In this document: piece by piece, positions 1 through 8,099 of the stretch
Numbering within the stretch: the stretch's first letter is position 1
Layout: every line of letters begins with the position of its first letter
Source: Sphingomonadaceae bacterium
Lineage (GTDB): Bacteria > Pseudomonadota > Alphaproteobacteria > Sphingomonadales > Sphingomonadaceae
Reading direction: 5' to 3'
Length of the DNA: 64,000 nucleotides
Assembly: GCA_027533105.1 (NCBI GenBank)
Contig: JAPZTW010000010.1
Coordinates: 124,001 to 188,000, forward strand
Position numbers and translations under genes: made by a program
Notes under the pieces: generated by a model
Told to the model about the DNA's origin: nothing
Seen by the model: only the letters and a program-made list of their open reading frames with translations
The model's database searches: none

Positions 1-534
1 TGCAACCTGCCCGCGCTGATGATCAGCCTTCAGACCAAGCCGATGTTGCTCAGCCTGGGCGTGCCGGGAGAAGCGGCGGCCTGGCTGGTCTCGGTCTATG
101 CCGCCGGGGTCCTTGCCGGACGACTGGCCTGCGGGCTGGCGCTCGATCATTTTCCCGCTCACCGGGTCGCCGCCGTGGCGATGGGCCTGCCGGCCTTCGG
201 TCTGCTGCTGCTGGCCAGCCAGCCGGATGCGCTGTGGCTGGTGGCCCTGGCCATGGCCCTGCTGGGGCTGAGCCAGGGCGCCGAGGGCGATATCGTGGCC
301 TATCTCGTCGCCCGGCAGTTCACCTTCGAGCTGTTCGGCACGGTCGCCGGGATCATCACCGCCGCGATCGGCATTGCTGCAGCCTTTGGCGGGGTGCTGC
401 TGTCGGGCATGCTGGGCGCGGGCGGCGGCTATGTCGGGTTCCTGACCCTCTGCGCGGTAACTGTCGCGATCGGCGCGGGCCTGTTCCTGCTGGCCGGACG
501 GCCCCGCTTTGCCGCGCGGGTGGGCGAAGCCTAG
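1..534 (+). CDS. MFS transporter, C-terminal part (5' end outside window)
   Basis: The frame is open from the first base, so the gene starts upstream of the window; about 177 residues remain. The protein is strongly hydrophobic with five or six membrane helices. GRLACGLALDH, just after the first complete helix, resembles the cytoplasmic loop motif that opens the second half of major facilitator transporters. This is therefore roughly the last five helices of an inner-membrane secondary transporter. The substrate cannot be read from this part. It ends tail-to-tail with the nucleotidyltransferase on the other strand, the two stop codons overlapping by a few bases. Confidence 0.75.
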   Translation, partial: CNLPALMISLQTKPMLLSLGVPGEAAAWLVSVYAAGVLAGRLACGLALDHFPAHRVAAVAMGLPAFGLLLLASQPDALWLVALAMALLGLSQGAEGDIVAYLVARQFTFELFGTVAGIITAAIGIAAAFGGVLLSGMLGAGGGYVGFLTLCAVTVAIGAGLFLLAGRPRFAARVGEA

Positions 535-1127
535 GTCAGCCGCGCGCGGGCCATTGCCAGCGCCTCTGCGTCATCCACGTCGATCAGCCAGGTGGGATCG
601 CCCGCCAGCCGCAGCGCCCCGGCGAGCAGGTGCCGCGCCCCGGCATCCCCGCTGGCCTGCGCCAGGGCGGTGAACTGGGCGGAACCGAACAGGGCGGGCG
701 GCATTGCCACATCGCCCGCAGCAGACGCGATCATGGCATCCGCGCCCAACGTGGCTCCGCGCGCCACCAGCGCCTGAAAATGGCTGAGCGGCACCAGCGG
801 CATGTCGGCCAGCACGATCAACAGGGCCGCCGCGCCCGCCTCCTTCGCCAGCCGCGCGGCCAGGGCGACCGAGCTGCCCATGCCGCTCTCCGCCGCCGGG
901 TTGACCGCAATTTCGAACCCCGCCGCCCGCCAGCCGGGGACGCAGGGATGGTCGGGCCGGGCGGCAAACACCCAGCGGTGGGCAGAGGGCAGCCCGGCCA
1001 GAGTGCGGCAGGCATGTTCGCCCAGCAGGCTGTCCCCCAGCAGAGCCGCCAGCTTGTCCGCACTGCCGAACCGGCGCGACTGGCCCGCCGCCAGGACCGC
1101 CACGGCAAGGCGCGGGGCTTCAGCCAA
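531..1127 (-). CDS. MocA/MobA-like molybdopterin nucleotidyltransferase
   Basis: A protein of about 198 residues with the GT-A nucleotidyltransferase signature: AVLAAGQSRRFG at the N-terminus followed by DK, and LADMP in the middle (metal-binding Asp). Proteins of this type attach CMP or GMP to molybdopterin. It closes an operon encoding an isoquinoline-oxidoreductase-type enzyme, a family using the cytosine dinucleotide cofactor, so a CTP:molybdopterin cytidylyltransferase role is the best inference. The start is uncertain: a TTG at 1127 overlaps the end of xdhC and suggests translational coupling, while a GTG at 1103 also gives a normal N-terminus. The longer open frame upstream lies inside xdhC and does not look coding. 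Confidence 0.8.
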   Translation of the reverse strand: MAEAPRLAVAVLAAGQSRRFGSADKLAALLGDSLLGEHACRTLAGLPSAHRWVFAARPDHPCVPGWRAAGFEIAVNPAAESGMGSSVALAARLAKEAGAAALLIVLADMPLVPLSHFQALVARGATLGADAMIASAAGDVAMPPALFGSAQFTALAQASGDAGARHLLAGALRLAGDPTWLIDVDDAEALAMARARLT

Positions 1128-2064
1128 GCGCCGCGCCAAAATCGGCAGCCTGATAGGCCCGGACAATCTCGGCCAGGGTCGACAGCGCCAGCGTGTCGGG
1201 ATCGCGCGAGGAGTGGAACAGGCCGATCGGCGCGCGGATCGTGGCAATCGCCGCCGCGTTCACCCCCAGCGCGCTGAGCGCGGCACAGCGCGCGGCATGG
1301 GCCCGCCGCCCGCCCATCGCGCCGACATAGAACTGCGGCAGGGCCAGCGCGCGTTGCAGCAGCGCGCTTTCCCAGTCGTGATCGTGGAACAGGAAGGCGA
1401 TGGCGGTCCACGGATCGCTGGTCAGCAGGTGCGTGTCAGTCGTCCGCTCCAGCTGGCGCGGGGCCAGGCCAAGCTCGCGCAAGGCGGCCAGTGCGCGCTC
1501 GTCGGGTGACAGGGCGTCGAGCTCCAGCCCCAAGGTCAGCGCCAGTCGGGCGAGCGCGGCCACGCCTTCACCATGACCCACCAGCACCAGCCGCGCCGCC
1601 GGCCAGTTGCCATAAGCGCCGGTGCCCGTGGCGGGATCGAACGGCGCGGGATGCCAACCGCTGCGGCAGGTCGTCCCCGCTGGCTCGATCGCCACGGTAT
1701 AGGGCTGGCGCGCGGCAATCGCGGCAAGGCAGGCCAGCGGCAGGTCGGCGCTTGCCAGTGGCTGGAAATGGATATCCAGCCCGCCGCCGCAGGGCAGGCG
1801 AATGTCGAGATAAGGCGATCCCGCCCCGAACCGCACGATCCGCGCCGCCCCCTCCCGCAAGGCCGCGCAGGCCTCGGCCACCACGGCATTCTCGATGCAG
1901 CCGCCCGACAGCGAACCTACGAAGCTGCCATCGGCCGCAACCGCCATATGGGTGCCGGGGTTGCGCATCGCGCTGCCCTGGACCGCCAGCACGGTAACCA
2001 GCGCGCAGGGCTGCCCGGCGGCGATCCGTTCGGCCAGGAACTGGAAGATCCGGCGCTGGTCCAC
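1120..2064 (-). CDS. XdhC/CoxI family molybdoenzyme maturation factor
   Basis: 314 residues. The N-terminal half carries the XdhC/CoxI signature (GSAMRNPGTHMAV, then SGGCIE), and the C-terminal half has a Rossmann-like segment beginning LVGHGEGVAALARLA. XdhC proteins bind the molybdenum cofactor in the cytoplasm, promote its sulfuration and hand it to the apo-enzyme before folding or Tat export. The gene lies 14 bases after the cytochrome gene and overlaps the nucleotidyltransferase that follows, so it belongs to the operon running leftwards from 5287. The client is most likely the Mo subunit encoded at 2547-4793. Confidence 0.9.
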   Translation of the reverse strand: MDQRRIFQFLAERIAAGQPCALVTVLAVQGSAMRNPGTHMAVAADGSFVGSLSGGCIENAVVAEACAALREGAARIVRFGAGSPYLDIRLPCGGGLDIHFQPLASADLPLACLAAIAARQPYTVAIEPAGTTCRSGWHPAPFDPATGTGAYGNWPAARLVLVGHGEGVAALARLALTLGLELDALSPDERALAALRELGLAPRQLERTTDTHLLTSDPWTAIAFLFHDHDWESALLQRALALPQFYVGAMGGRRAHAARCAALSALGVNAAAIATIRAPIGLFHSSRDPDTLALSTLAEIVRAYQAADFGAALG

Positions 2065-2078
2065 GAAAGGTCAGGCGA

Positions 2079-2525
2079 TCAGGGCGTCAGGCTGGCCAGA
2101 TAGGCGACAATGGCCTTGCGCCGCTCGGCATCGCTGACCGCCCCTGCGGCCATGCTGGTACCCGGCACCTTGCCCGATGGGTTGGCGATGAAGGCGTCAA
2201 GCTCGGCTTCGGTCCAGGTCAGGCCCGACTGCTTGAGCGCGGCGGAATAGCCGAAATCGGCGAGCGCCCCGGCCTTGCGCCCGACAACACCATTGAGGTT
2301 CGGCCCGATCCCCGAAGCCTTGCCCGCTTCGACCGCGTGGCAGGTGGCGCAGACCGCGAAAGCCGCCTTGCCCGCCGCCACCAGGTCGGTCGCGGCGGCA
2401 GGGGCCGCGCCAGCCGCCTGACCCGGCTGGCGGACCACGATCTGTTCGACCGGCGGCTCCACCTTCGATCCGCAGGCGGCGAGGGCCAGGGCGCCGATGG
2501 CGACAAGGGCGAAGCGGTGCGTCAT
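2079..2525 (-). CDS. lipoprotein c-type cytochrome
   Basis: 148 residues. The N-terminus is a lipoprotein signal peptide ending LAAC, so the mature protein should be lipid-anchored in the periplasm. After a Pro/Ala-rich linker comes one class I cytochrome c domain: haem motif CATCH, GIGPNLNG in the middle, and GTSMA supplying the methionine axial ligand. It lies 21 bases after the Mo subunit of a Tat-exported oxidoreductase on the same strand. The natural reading is that it takes electrons from the 2Fe-2S centres of that enzyme and passes them to the respiratory chain. Confidence 0.9.
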   Translation of the reverse strand: MTHRFALVAIGALALAACGSKVEPPVEQIVVRQPGQAAGAAPAAATDLVAAGKAAFAVCATCHAVEAGKASGIGPNLNGVVGRKAGALADFGYSAALKQSGLTWTEAELDAFIANPSGKVPGTSMAAGAVSDAERRKAIVAYLASLTP

Positions 2526-2546
2526 GGTCAGTTCCCTCTCGCCCGG

Positions 2547-4793
2547 TCAGGCAAAGTGCTTGGCGATCGGCAGTTCGCGGATGCGCTTGCCGCTGGCGGC
2601 GAAGATCGCATTGGCCAGCGCCGGGGCGATCGGCGGCAGGCCGGGTTCGCCCGCCCCGCCCAGGTGGACCGGATCGGCGTTGATGATCTCCACCGCGATC
2701 GGCGGGCACTCGTCGATCCGCAGCATCGGGTAATCGTTGAAATTGCCCTGTTCGACCGCGCCGTCCTTCAGCGTGATCTCGCCATGGAGCGCGGCGGTCA
2801 GGCCGAAGACGATCCCGCCTTCCATCTGGTTGCGGAAGCCATCGGGGTTCATCGCGAAGCCCGGATCGGCGGCGCACCACACCTGGGTGAGGCGCGGCTT
2901 GCCCTGGCTCATGTCGACTTCGACCACTTCGGCCACGATCGTGCCGAACGACTGGACCAGCGCCACGCCCCGGCCGCGCCCGGCGGCGGGCCTGGTGCCC
3001 CAGCCAGCCATGGCCGCGACCTTCTCCAGCACCGCCTTGTGGCGGGGGGAATTGCCCAGCATGGCCAGGCGAAACTCGACCGGATCGCGGCCCGCGGCAT
3101 GGGCGGCTTCGTCGATGAAGCTTTCGACGAAAAATGCCTGCTGGCTGTGATCGACCGAGCGGAACGCAGCGAAGGGCAGATGCAGTTCCGCCTCGGCCAC
3201 GCGGATCGACTTGTGCGGCACGTCATAGAACGGCGCGTCGCAGGCTTCGGCCGGGTCGTTGTGCTGGGTGAACACGTTGTTCCAGGCCACCAGCCGCCCC
3301 TTGGCATCGATCCCGCCGGTGAACCGGCTGAGATCGGCGCAGCGGAACAGGCCCTTCTGGGTATCTTCCTCGCGCGACCAGATCATCTTGACCGGATAGC
3401 CGGTGGCAAGGCCGATCCGCGCCGCCATGACCACGTAATCGACCTCCAGCCGCCGCCCGAACCCGCCGCCCAGCATGGGGTGGTGCATGGTCACATCGTC
3501 AGCCGAAAGGCCGATCGCCTTGGCCGCCGCGCTGCGCGCCATCAGCGGCACCTGGGTGCTGGTCCAGATCTCGCACTGGCCATCGCGCACCCAGACGGTG
3601 GCGTTCATCGGCTCGAGCGGGGCATGGGCCAGATAGGGCGCGCGATATTCGGCGGTGAACGTCTTGGCCGAAACGCTGAGCACCCCGGCGACATCGCCCT
3701 TGCCGACCAGTTCCTTGCCGCCCTGGTCCCCGGCCTGATCCAGCGCCGCGGCAAAGGCGGCGAACTGATCTGCAGAGGAGCGGATCGCGCTTTCGCTCTT
3801 GGTGTACTCGGCCTCGATCGTGTTCAGCGCCTGCTGGGCCTGCCAGTAACTGTCGGCCACCACGGCGAGGAAATCGCCCATGTTGAGGATCTGCAGCACG
3901 CCCGGCATGGTCTTGGCCACATCGGCCTTCATGCTGGCGATCCGGGTGCCCGGCACCGGCACCTTGCGGACGGCGGCATAGGTCAGCTTCTGGCCCGGCA
4001 CAGTGGCATCGATCCCGAACTGCGCCGCGCCGGTGACCTTCTCCGGGATATCGGTGCGCGGGGCATCGGTGCCCATCAGGCGATAGTCCTTCGGCTGCTT
4101 TAATGCAGGCGTCTGCGGCATGTCCTCTTCCGCCGCCGCTGCCGCGAACTGCGCATAGGGGGCTGATTTGCCCGAAGCCGCATGGCTCAGCATGCTGTTC
4201 GCGGTGACGATTTCCGCCGCCGGGACCCCCCATTCGCGCGCCGCCGCCGCGATCAGCATCTGCCGCGCCGCCGCACCCGCGATCCGCATGGTGCGCTGGC
4301 CGGTGGTGCGGATCGAGGACGAGCCGCCGGTGATCATCACATCGCCCAGCTGGCTGATCTTGGTGAACAGGCCGTTCCAGGTCGGCTCCAGCCAGTCCGG
4401 CGCGTCGAGCGTGCCGGGAGCGACGAAGCCGCGTGCCGTATCGGTGACGACATAATTGCCATCGGCCGGGGCCTGCATCACGCGGACCAGCGACCAGTCG
4501 GCGTCCAGCTCGTCGGCCAGCATCTGCGCCAGCACCGAATGGGCGCCCTGGCCCATCTCGCAATGCGGCACGATCGCAGTGACGACGTTGTCGGCCCCGA
4601 TCTTGACCCAGCTGTTGACCAGTTGCTCGCCCTCGCCGCCGGCAACGATCGGGCCCAGCTTGCCGACCGGGTTGCCCGGTCGCACCGCCACGCCGACGAT
4701 CAGCGCGCCGCCTGCCAGGACCCCGGCGCCGATGAAGCCACGGCGGGTCCACTTGGCCGCGCGGCTGCGCGGCGGCTTTGCCATGTCGTTCAT
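2547..4793 (-). CDS. isoquinoline 1-oxidoreductase-type molybdenum subunit (IorB-like)
   Basis: 748 residues. The protein opens with a twin-arginine signal (TRRGFIGAG plus a hydrophobic stretch), so the folded cofactor-loaded enzyme is exported. It has the features of the xanthine-dehydrogenase-family Mo subunit: GGGFGRR for cofactor binding in the middle and GAGEPGLPP near the C-terminus, where the Glu is the catalytic base. Length and two-gene split match IorB and related periplasmic aldehyde or N-heterocycle hydroxylases. The ATG at 4793 is chosen because its ATGA overlaps the stop of the 2Fe-2S subunit and it directly precedes the Tat motif; the longer open frame is out-of-frame iorA sequence. 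The substrate (N-heterocycle or aldehyde) is unknown. Confidence 0.9.
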   Translation of the reverse strand: MNDMAKPPRSRAAKWTRRGFIGAGVLAGGALIVGVAVRPGNPVGKLGPIVAGGEGEQLVNSWVKIGADNVVTAIVPHCEMGQGAHSVLAQMLADELDADWSLVRVMQAPADGNYVVTDTARGFVAPGTLDAPDWLEPTWNGLFTKISQLGDVMITGGSSSIRTTGQRTMRIAGAAARQMLIAAAAREWGVPAAEIVTANSMLSHAASGKSAPYAQFAAAAAEEDMPQTPALKQPKDYRLMGTDAPRTDIPEKVTGAAQFGIDATVPGQKLTYAAVRKVPVPGTRIASMKADVAKTMPGVLQILNMGDFLAVVADSYWQAQQALNTIEAEYTKSESAIRSSADQFAAFAAALDQAGDQGGKELVGKGDVAGVLSVSAKTFTAEYRAPYLAHAPLEPMNATVWVRDGQCEIWTSTQVPLMARSAAAKAIGLSADDVTMHHPMLGGGFGRRLEVDYVVMAARIGLATGYPVKMIWSREEDTQKGLFRCADLSRFTGGIDAKGRLVAWNNVFTQHNDPAEACDAPFYDVPHKSIRVAEAELHLPFAAFRSVDHSQQAFFVESFIDEAAHAAGRDPVEFRLAMLGNSPRHKAVLEKVAAMAGWGTRPAAGRGRGVALVQSFGTIVAEVVEVDMSQGKPRLTQVWCAADPGFAMNPDGFRNQMEGGIVFGLTAALHGEITLKDGAVEQGNFNDYPMLRIDECPPIAVEIINADPVHLGGAGEPGLPPIAPALANAIFAASGKRIRELPIAKHFA

Positions 4794-5287
4794 GCCTTGG
4801 CTCCCCCGCTGAGCGGCACAACGCGGGCCGGTTCGATCCCGGCCGCCACCTTGATCGCATGGCGGATGCGGACATAGGTGCCGCAGCGGCAGATGTTGCC
4901 GGCCATGGCAGCATCGATATCGGCGTCGCTGGGGCGCGGATTGTCGCGCAGCAGGGCGGTGGCGGCCATGATCTGGCCCGACTGGCAATAGCCGCATTGC
5001 GGCACCTGTTCGCTGATCCAGGCCTGCTGGACCCTGGTCAGTTCACCCTCCGGTCCGGCAATCCCCTCGATCGTGGTGATCGCCCGCCCCTCGGCCTCGC
5101 CGATCGGGGTGGAGCAGCTGCGCACCGGCTGGCCATCGAGATGGACCGTGCAGGCCCCGCACAGCGCCGCGCCGCAGCCGAACTTGGTGCCGGTCAGCCC
5201 CAGCTGTTCGCGCACCACCCACAGGATCGGCATGGCGGGATCGGCCTCGACCGACTTTGCCTCACCGTTGATCGTGAACTTCACCAT
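4790..5287 (-). CDS. 2Fe-2S subunit of IorAB-type oxidoreductase
   Basis: 165 residues. It contains the two iron-sulfur motifs of this subunit: a plant-type cluster around [16 protein letters not shown] and a helical-domain cluster formed by QCGYC and NICRCG. It transfers electrons from the Mo centre to the cytochrome. There is no signal peptide; by analogy it would be exported as a passenger of the Tat-targeted Mo subunit. It is the first gene of the minus-strand operon and overlaps the Mo subunit gene by ATGA. The start at 5287 gives the standard short N-terminus (MVKFTING); an upstream start at 5323 is possible but adds unconserved sequence. Confidence 0.9.
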   Translation of the reverse strand: MVKFTINGEAKSVEADPAMPILWVVREQLGLTGTKFGCGAALCGACTVHLDGQPVRSCSTPIGEAEGRAITTIEGIAGPEGELTRVQQAWISEQVPQCGYCQSGQIMAATALLRDNPRPSDADIDAAMAGNICRCGTYVRIRHAIKVAAGIEPARVVPLSGGAKA

Positions 5288-5383
5288 GTCGCCTTGTCCC
5301 TGATTGCGCGCAAGGATTGCCACGGATGGCTTGCCATTGCCACTGCCGAATGAAAAGGTTCACCACCCCCTTGGGAGCGCCTG

Positions 5384-6322
5384 ATGGCCCGGATTGCGAC
5401 CCTTACCCTCAACCCCACGATCGACGGTTCGAGCGATGCCGCCACCGTCCAGCCGACCCACAAGATCAGGACCGTGAACGAGCGGTTCGATCCCGGCGGC
5501 GGTGGGATCAACGTGGCGCGGGTGCTGGCGCGGCTGGGCGCCGATGTCGAGGCTGTGTATCTGGCCGGTGGGGTGACCGGGCCGGTGCTGGGCGGGCTGC
5601 TCGACCGCGCGGGCCTGCCGCACCGGGTCGTGCCGATTGCCGGGGACACGCGGATCAGCCTGGCCGTCCACGAAGTGCAGAGCGGCAAGGAATACCGCTT
5701 CGTCCCCCAGGGCCCGCTGGTGAGCGAGGCCGAGGCCGCCGCCTGCCTCGCGCTGGTGGAGCAGCTGGACTGCCAGTGGCTGGTGCTGAGCGGATCGCTG
5801 CCGCGCGGGCTGCCCGATGATTTCTATGCCCGGATCGTCGCCACGGCCCGCGCGCGCGGCATGGCCTCGGTGCTCGACACCTCCGGCGCGGCGCTGAAGG
5901 CCACGCTGGCTGCCGGCGGCCTGCGGCTGGTCAAGCCAAGCCTGGGCGAGATGGAAGCATTCGCCGGGCGCAAGCTGGACAGCGAGGCCGAGATCGTCGC
6001 CGTGGCCAGGGAGATCGTCCGCAGCGGCGGGGCGGAGAGCGTCGCGGTCAGCATGGGCCATCGCGGCGCGATCCTGGTCGAGGCCGCAGGAAGCCTGGCC
6101 CTGCCCGCCATCCCAGCCGAGGCGCGCAGCGCGGTGGGCGCGGGCGACAGCTTCGTGGCGGGGATGACCCATGCCCTCGCCGCCGGGTGGGACAGCCACC
6201 GCGCCTTCCGGCTGGGGATCGCGGCGGGCACGGCCGCGGTACTGACCCCCGGCACGGACCTCTGCCACCGGGCCGACATCGCCCGCATGGCCGCCATGCT
6301 GGGGATCGACGCGCTGCTCTAA
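5384..6322 (+). CDS. pfkB: PfkB-family sugar-phosphate kinase, probable 6-phosphofructokinase II
   Basis: 312 residues, full length for the family. It resembles E. coli PfkB along its length: TLTLNPTIDGS at the start, the FDPGGGGINVARVLARLG substrate-binding loop, SGSLPRGLP in the middle and the SAVGAGDSFVAGM anion-hole and catalytic-base motif near residue 250. It would phosphorylate fructose-6-phosphate; 1-phosphofructokinase or tagatose-6-phosphate kinase are close alternatives. GGGAG lies a few bases before the ATG. It is divergent from the molybdoenzyme operon and its end overlaps the ABC1 kinase gene by four bases. A phosphofructokinase is notable in a putative sphingomonad, since these mostly use the Entner-Doudoroff route. 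Confidence 0.85.
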   Translation: MARIATLTLNPTIDGSSDAATVQPTHKIRTVNERFDPGGGGINVARVLARLGADVEAVYLAGGVTGPVLGGLLDRAGLPHRVVPIAGDTRISLAVHEVQSGKEYRFVPQGPLVSEAEAAACLALVEQLDCQWLVLSGSLPRGLPDDFYARIVATARARGMASVLDTSGAALKATLAAGGLRLVKPSLGEMEAFAGRKLDSEAEIVAVAREIVRSGGAESVAVSMGHRGAILVEAAGSLALPAIPAEARSAVGAGDSFVAGMTHALAAGWDSHRAFRLGIAAGTAAVLTPGTDLCHRADIARMAAMLGIDALL

Positions 6323-7632
6323 GCGAGCTTCGCCGCCACCATGTCGCGCAGCGGCAGGCGCGCCTCCATCCGCACCGCGAGCAGCGCCGTGCCGCTGACC
6401 TTGCGCTGGACGAACAGCGTATCGGCCGGGGGAATGTGCCAGGCGGCGCGATCGGCGGCGATGGTTTCGGCATGGCGGCGCACCTCCGCCACGAACGAGC
6501 GGTCGGCAAAATCGAACAACCCCGGCCGCCCCAGGTGCCCGATCAGCACGTCGATCATCGCATCGAGCGAACCGCTGTGCCGCTCCAGCGTGACCGGCGA
6601 GACAAAGCCGATCGCCAGCAGGGCATCGCGCAGCGCGGCGCGATCTTCGGCCAGGCCCGCATGCATCAGGCGGCGATAGGCCGCCACCGTGGCGTCCGGC
6701 ACGGCCCGCGCCGCCCCGAAATCGAGCAGGACGATCCGGCCGGTGTCCGCCTGCCAGCGAAAATTCGCGAAATTGGGATCGGTCTGCATATAGCCGAATT
6801 CGAACAGTTCGCGCAGGACCAGCTCAAGCAGCGCGGCCATTGCGCTGTCGCGCACGTCCTGGCTGGCCTGGAGCAGCGTTTCGATCGGCTGGCCGGGCAG
6901 GAAATCCATCGCCAGCACCCGCTCACCCGACAGTTCCACGACCGGGGCAGGCAGGACGAAGGCCGGATGATCGGCCAGCAGCGCGCCATAGCGGCGCATC
7001 TGTTCGGCCTCGCGCAGGTAGTCCGCCTCTTCCCGCAGCTGGCGCTTGGCCTCGGCCAGCAGCGGGGCGACATCCAGCGTATCGGGCAGCAGGCCCGACA
7101 GGCGCAGCAGGGTGGCGACATTGTCGACATCGGCATCGATGCTGGCGGCGACGCCCGGATACTGCACCTTGATCGCCAGCACCCGCCCATCGGGCAGGGT
7201 GGCGCGGTGAACCTGCCCGATCGAGGCGGCAGCCACCGGGGTCGCTTCGAACCGGGCAAAGCGCCGCCGCCAGTCCTTGCCCCATTCGGCTTGCAGAACC
7301 TGGTTGAGCTGGGCCGGCGGCATGAAGTGCGCCGCATCGCGCAGGCGGGCGAGGATCGCGGTCAGTTCGGCCGGCAGCAGGTCGCCCGCGTCCAGCGAGA
7401 TCATCTGCCCCAGCTTCATCGCCGCGCCGCGCAGGCGGGACAGCTGATCGGTCAGCCGCATGGCATTGCCGGGGGTCAGCAGCAGGTCGGACATTTGCGG
7501 GCGTTCGCCTCGGGCCAGCCGCCGCACCCCTTCGGCCATCATCCCCCCGGCGATTCCGCCCGCCAGCTGGCCGAACGAGGCCAGCCGCGACAGCCGGGCC
7601 GATGGCACCTTGCGATAGCGATCCTGGCTCAT
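6319..7632 (-). CDS. ABC1/UbiB-family atypical kinase
   Basis: 437 residues. ABC1-family motifs appear in order: an Ala-rich QLAGG segment near the N-terminus, the KLGQM motif (GAAMKLGQMIS), PVAAASIGQVHRA in the lobe replacing a P-loop, AIKVQYPGV with the nucleotide-binding Lys, DPNFANF in the catalytic loop and LLDFGAAR as the metal-binding Asp. These proteins are atypical kinase or ATPase-like proteins, best known for supporting ubiquinone synthesis. No C-terminal membrane helices are obvious, unlike UbiB itself, so this is probably a paralogue rather than the main ubiB. It starts at 7632 with an ATGA overlap onto the DCC gene upstream, so the pair is co-transcribed. Confidence 0.85.
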   Translation of the reverse strand: MSQDRYRKVPSARLSRLASFGQLAGGIAGGMMAEGVRRLARGERPQMSDLLLTPGNAMRLTDQLSRLRGAAMKLGQMISLDAGDLLPAELTAILARLRDAAHFMPPAQLNQVLQAEWGKDWRRRFARFEATPVAAASIGQVHRATLPDGRVLAIKVQYPGVAASIDADVDNVATLLRLSGLLPDTLDVAPLLAEAKRQLREEADYLREAEQMRRYGALLADHPAFVLPAPVVELSGERVLAMDFLPGQPIETLLQASQDVRDSAMAALLELVLRELFEFGYMQTDPNFANFRWQADTGRIVLLDFGAARAVPDATVAAYRRLMHAGLAEDRAALRDALLAIGFVSPVTLERHSGSLDAMIDVLIGHLGRPGLFDFADRSFVAEVRRHAETIAADRAAWHIPPADTLFVQRKVSGTALLAVRMEARLPLRDMVAAKLA

Positions 7633-7982
7633 CGCAGCAGGCCCTGCAGCTGCGGCCGGATCTTCAGGAACCGCAGGTAGGCCCATTCCAGCGTCCGCTC
7701 GACCAGCGGCAGCCGCGCCGCCTGGCCCAGCGGCCAGAGCAGGGGAATCGCCCGCCACATCGCCGCAAAGGCCGCCGCGCCGCTCAGCATCCGGCCATTT
7801 TCCTGCGCGTGGAACCGCGCCAGCAGGGCGGCCCGGTCGAGCGGACAGGCGGCCTCGGCATCGACGGCATCGATGAACTTGATCCGCCCGGCCCGGTCCA
7901 GCCGCCGCAGCAGCGCGATCTCGCGCCGGCACAGCGGACAGGCGCTGTCATACCAGACAGTCAGGGTGTGGGGGGCTTGCAT
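7629..7982 (-). CDS. DCC-family (DUF393) thiol-disulfide oxidoreductase-like protein
   Basis: 117 residues. Near the N-terminus is YDSACPLCRRE, the DxxCxxC signature of the DUF393/DCC family, with two redox-capable cysteines. The rest has the usual pattern of this small thioredoxin-like family, including LDRAALLARFHA and a C-terminal hydrophobic stretch near the FLKIRP segment. The physiological role is not established. It precedes the ABC1 kinase gene and overlaps its start. Confidence 0.8.
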   Translation of the reverse strand: MQAPHTLTVWYDSACPLCRREIALLRRLDRAGRIKFIDAVDAEAACPLDRAALLARFHAQENGRMLSGAAAFAAMWRAIPLLWPLGQAARLPLVERTLEWAYLRFLKIRPQLQGLLR

Positions 7983-8053
7983 GCAGGGTGCCGCATGGCA
8001 CCGCTGCCGGGCAATTGCTACCTGTCCCGATTAGGGTCTTGACCTGTGACGCC

Positions 8054-8086
8054 TTGACCGGGCGGGCGTAAGGCCCACCCGGTCAA
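8054..8086 (-). terminator. stem-loop downstream of autotransporter
   Basis: A 14-bp inverted repeat (TTGACCGGGCGGGC against GCCCACCCGGTCAA, one mismatch) with a 5-base loop. It lies just past the autotransporter stop at 8100, in the gap before the DCC operon. There is no T-run after the stem on either strand, so it may halt or stabilise a transcript end rather than act as a classical intrinsic terminator. Confidence 0.55.
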
Positions 8087-8099
8087 TCCTGGCCTCCGT

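Noticed and set aside
2337..4103. Long plus-strand open frames across the molybdoenzyme genes
   Set aside because: They are antisense shadows of GC-rich coding sequence, with Arg/Gly/Ala/His-rich translations and no domains; the same holds for similar long frames at 8325-9962, 12943-15540, 18262-21591 (minus) and 33221-34864.
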